A DNA stretch of 64,000 nucleotides from an uncultured Sulfitobacter sp. (lineage in GTDB: Bacteria; Pseudomonadota; Alphaproteobacteria; Rhodobacterales; Rhodobacteraceae). The position numbers were made by a program, and so were the translations under genes. The stretch's first letter is position 1; each line of letters starts with the position of its first letter. Shown here one piece after another: positions 62,224-64,000 of this stretch. The stretch lies in the NCBI RefSeq assembly GCF_947502895.1, contig NZ_CANNBM010000007.1, positions 1 to 64,000 of the forward strand, written 5' to 3'. The notes beneath the pieces were generated by a model. That model was not told where the DNA came from. It worked only from the letters and a program-made list of their open reading frames with translations, and did not search any database.

Positions 62224-62261
62224 CAGGGCGGGCAGCGGGCTCTTCCACTGGTCCCGCCCTG
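62224..62261. other. Second hairpin in the 3' region of the RTX repeat gene
   Basis: A perfect 9-bp stem (cagggcggg 62224-62232, cccgccctg 62253-62261) with a 20-base loop lies 11 bases past the stop codon. No T-run is adjacent. It may protect the mRNA end. Confidence 0.45.
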
Positions 62262-62272
62262 CGGTGCGAGAC

Positions 62273-64000
62273 TTACACGAAGTCGAAGTCCGAGAAATCG
62301 GTGAGGATCACACCTTCCAAGGTGATGCTGTCGGCGGTGCCGTTCACGGTAACGGTGGTGTCGCCCCCGCCTGTGCTCAGCGTCAGATCGGCCTCGACAA
62401 AGCCCTGCATGACCAGATCGTCGAAATTGGCGGTAAAGCCCACGATCGTGTCGGCGCCAAAGCCTGCACCAAAGATGAAATCATCCGCACCAGGTCCGCC
62501 CAGCAGGCGGTCATCGCCGTCCCCGCCGGTGATCTCGTCTTCGCCGTTGCCGCCAAAGATCGTATCGTTCCCGTCGCCGCCAAGGATCGTGTCGTTATCG
62601 GCACCCCCTGTCAGGCTGTCGGTGCCATCACCACCGGTGATCCGGTCATTGCCTTCACCGCCGTCGATGACATCGTTGTCGGCCTGACCGCCCAGCGTAT
62701 CGTCACCGATACCGCCGTTGATCGTGTCGTTTTCGGAACCACCCAGCACCAGATCGCGGCCATCACCGGCTTCCAGACTGTCGTTGCCGGTACCGCCGCG
62801 CAATGTGTCATTGCCCCCGCCACCGGTCAGCGTATCGGACCACGCACCGCCATCAAGGCTGTCGGCACCGCCGCCACCATCGAGCGTATCATTGCCCGAA
62901 CCGCCGCTCAGCGTATCATTGCCCGAGCCGCCTTCAAGGAGGTCGGAACCGTTTTGGCCAAAGACAAGGTCGCTGTTGTTGCCGCCTGAGATGGTGTCGT
63001 TGTTGTCACCGCCATAGATTGAATCGGTACCATCGCCACCCGCAATGTCATCGGCGCCATCGCCGCCTTCAATGCTGTCCGAGCCTTTGCCACCCTGAAG
63101 CGTATCCGCACCAGTGCCACCCGACAGAGTGTCGCTGTTGCCACCCCCTGACAGCAGGTCATTACCGCCGCCACCGTCGAGTAGGTCAATCCCGTCGCCG
63201 CCGCGCAGCACGTCATTGTCGCCTTGGCCGAACAAGGTGTCATTGCCCGCCTGTCCCAGCAGCGTGTCCTCACCGGTGGAGCCTTCGAGCCGGTCCTGAT
63301 CGTCGCCGCCATCCAGACGGTCGTTATCCCTGCCGCCGTTGAGAGTATCGTCACCTGCACCCCCCTCGAGCGTGTCATCACCGTCCAGACCGTTGATGAT
63401 ATCCAGACCGTCCATCCCGATCAGGATGTTGGCATCGGCATGGGTGCCGGTGATGGTGTCATTGCCACCGCCGCCAGTGGCGTTTTCAAAATCGATCAGA
63501 GGCACCGGGATGGAGCCGCCGACTTCGCCTTCCAGATCAAGGACGCGGGAGTTGCTGCTTGTCTCGATATAGGTATCAATACCGTCCCCGCCATCGAACA
63601 CATCCGAAGTGCCGTTGACCGTGCCGCGCAGCGTGTCGTTGCCAAGGCCCAGCGAAATCCCGTTCAGGTTGCCGCCTGTTTCTTCGCTGATGTCATCGGC
63701 AAAATCGGTACCGATCAGATCCTGAATAGAGTTAAGCGTCAGGGTGGCGGTTGTGGTGTTCGAGCTGATCGAGCCGGCACCACCCGTTACCCCGCCTGTC
63801 GCACCTGACAGATCGAGCGTATCGTCCGAGGTGCCACCAAGGATCGTTGTACTCCCGTCTTCCATATTGTCGATGAACAGGTCTTCACCCGACCCGCCAT
63901 CAATGCTGTCGCTGCCGTTGCCGCCCTGGATCGTATCGTCACCGCCACGTCCTTCGATCACGTTGTCAGGGACAAACGAGTTGTTCACCAGAATGTTGTT
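62273..64000 (-). CDS. RTX calcium-binding repeat protein (5' end outside the window)
   Basis: The frame is open to the right edge, so the protein is longer than the 576 residues seen; a GTG at 63988 is only an internal codon. About 35 nonapeptides of the GGxGxDxL type run almost without break from about 63440 to 62460. Such arrays fold into a calcium-stabilised beta-roll outside the cell. The last 65 residues (ADDFIFGAGFGADTIVGF to DFSDFDFV) resemble a type I secretion signal. It lacks DUF4214 modules and the DFEWD box, so it belongs to a different branch from the six proteins on the left. Function could be adhesin, matrix or ice/polymer binding. Confidence 0.85.
   Translation of the reverse strand, partial: NNILVNNSFVPDNVIEGRGGDDTIQGGNGSDSIDGGSGEDLFIDNMEDGSTTILGGTSDDTLDLSGATGGVTGGAGSISSNTTTATLTLNSIQDLIGTDFADDISEETGGNLNGISLGLGNDTLRGTVNGTSDVFDGGDGIDTYIETSSNSRVLDLEGEVGGSIPVPLIDFENATGGGGNDTITGTHADANILIGMDGLDIINGLDGDDTLEGGAGDDTLNGGRDNDRLDGGDDQDRLEGSTGEDTLLGQAGNDTLFGQGDNDVLRGGDGIDLLDGGGGNDLLSGGGNSDTLSGGTGADTLQGGKGSDSIEGGDGADDIAGGDGTDSIYGGDNNDTISGGNNSDLVFGQNGSDLLEGGSGNDTLSGGSGNDTLDGGGGADSLDGGAWSDTLTGGGGNDTLRGGTGNDSLEAGDGRDLVLGGSENDTINGGIGDDTLGGQADNDVIDGGEGNDRITGGDGTDSLTGGADNDTILGGDGNDTIFGGNGEDEITGGDGDDRLLGGPGADDFIFGAGFGADTIVGFTANFDDLVMQGFVEADLTLSTGGGDTTVTVNGTADSITLEGVILTDFSDFDFV

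Noticed and set aside
62460..63440. Dense short repeats that could suggest a CRISPR array or satellite
   Set aside because: The period is 27 bases in frame, encodes GGxGxDxL nonapeptides, and the units vary at silent positions. It is a coding RTX array with no constant repeat or spacer structure.

Overview
The window looks like most of a plasmid from a marine alphaproteobacterium of the roseobacter group (Rhodobacterales). The basis is a RepA-type replication module: a repA initiator of the 'replication initiator protein A' family, divergent parA-parB, an iteron array and a parS-like palindrome (34.4-38.4 kb). It also carries a rhamnose operon (rmlCBDA) with a large set of surface-polysaccharide genes. 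This matches the published roseobacter 'biofilm plasmids' of RepA-I type, about 65 kb in Phaeobacter. That link rests on recalled family knowledge plus gene content; no search was run. I see no transposase, conjugation or mobilisation gene, tRNA, rRNA or CRISPR array.

Layout. 0-2.5 kb: ugd and galE (UDP-glucuronate and UDP-galactose supply). 2.8-26.3 kb: six large proteins (2838, 10141, 14369, 17741, 21248, 23621) that share tandem DUF4214 modules and one C-terminal RTX/serralysin-like segment, typical of type I secretion substrates. Their N-termini differ: PPC-like domains, a beta-propeller with FG-GAP motifs, RTX repeats, a CAP/SCP domain. The rhamnose operon, pgm and a small outer-membrane barrel candidate lie among them. 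Two neighbours share an almost identical 769-bp stretch. 26.5-30.5 kb: a GT2 glycosyltransferase and the capsule exporter kpsT, kpsE and kpsM. 30.5-34.3 kb: a sulfotransferase-like protein and a two-domain glycosyltransferase. 34.4-38.4 kb: parB, parA, origin, repA. 38.5-43.9 kb: a double methyltransferase with TPRs, phosphomannomutase, a DUF2793 protein and a frameshifted sulfotransferase. 43.9-57.0 kb: a long minus-strand cluster for GDP-mannose (manC), GDP-4-keto-6-deoxymannose (gmd), CMP-Kdo (kdsD, kdsB, kdsA), glycosyltransferases, a methyltransferase and a DUF4214-sulfotransferase fusion. 57.6-62.1 kb: a KpsS-like protein, a GT4 glycosyltransferase and two sulfotransferases. 62.3-64.0 kb: a large RTX repeat protein running off the right edge.

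Together the genes encode precursors (dTDP-rhamnose, UDP-glucuronate, UDP-galactose, GDP-mannose, CMP-Kdo), assembly, probable sulfation and methylation, and ABC-dependent export of an acidic polysaccharide. They also encode a set of secreted calcium-binding repeat proteins that could form or bind the extracellular matrix. Clear gaps are the lack of any type I secretion genes for at least seven predicted substrates, of KpsC, KpsD and KdsC, of an enzyme acting after gmd, and of PAPS synthesis genes; these must be encoded elsewhere. Many neighbouring genes overlap by ATGA, which suggests translational coupling.
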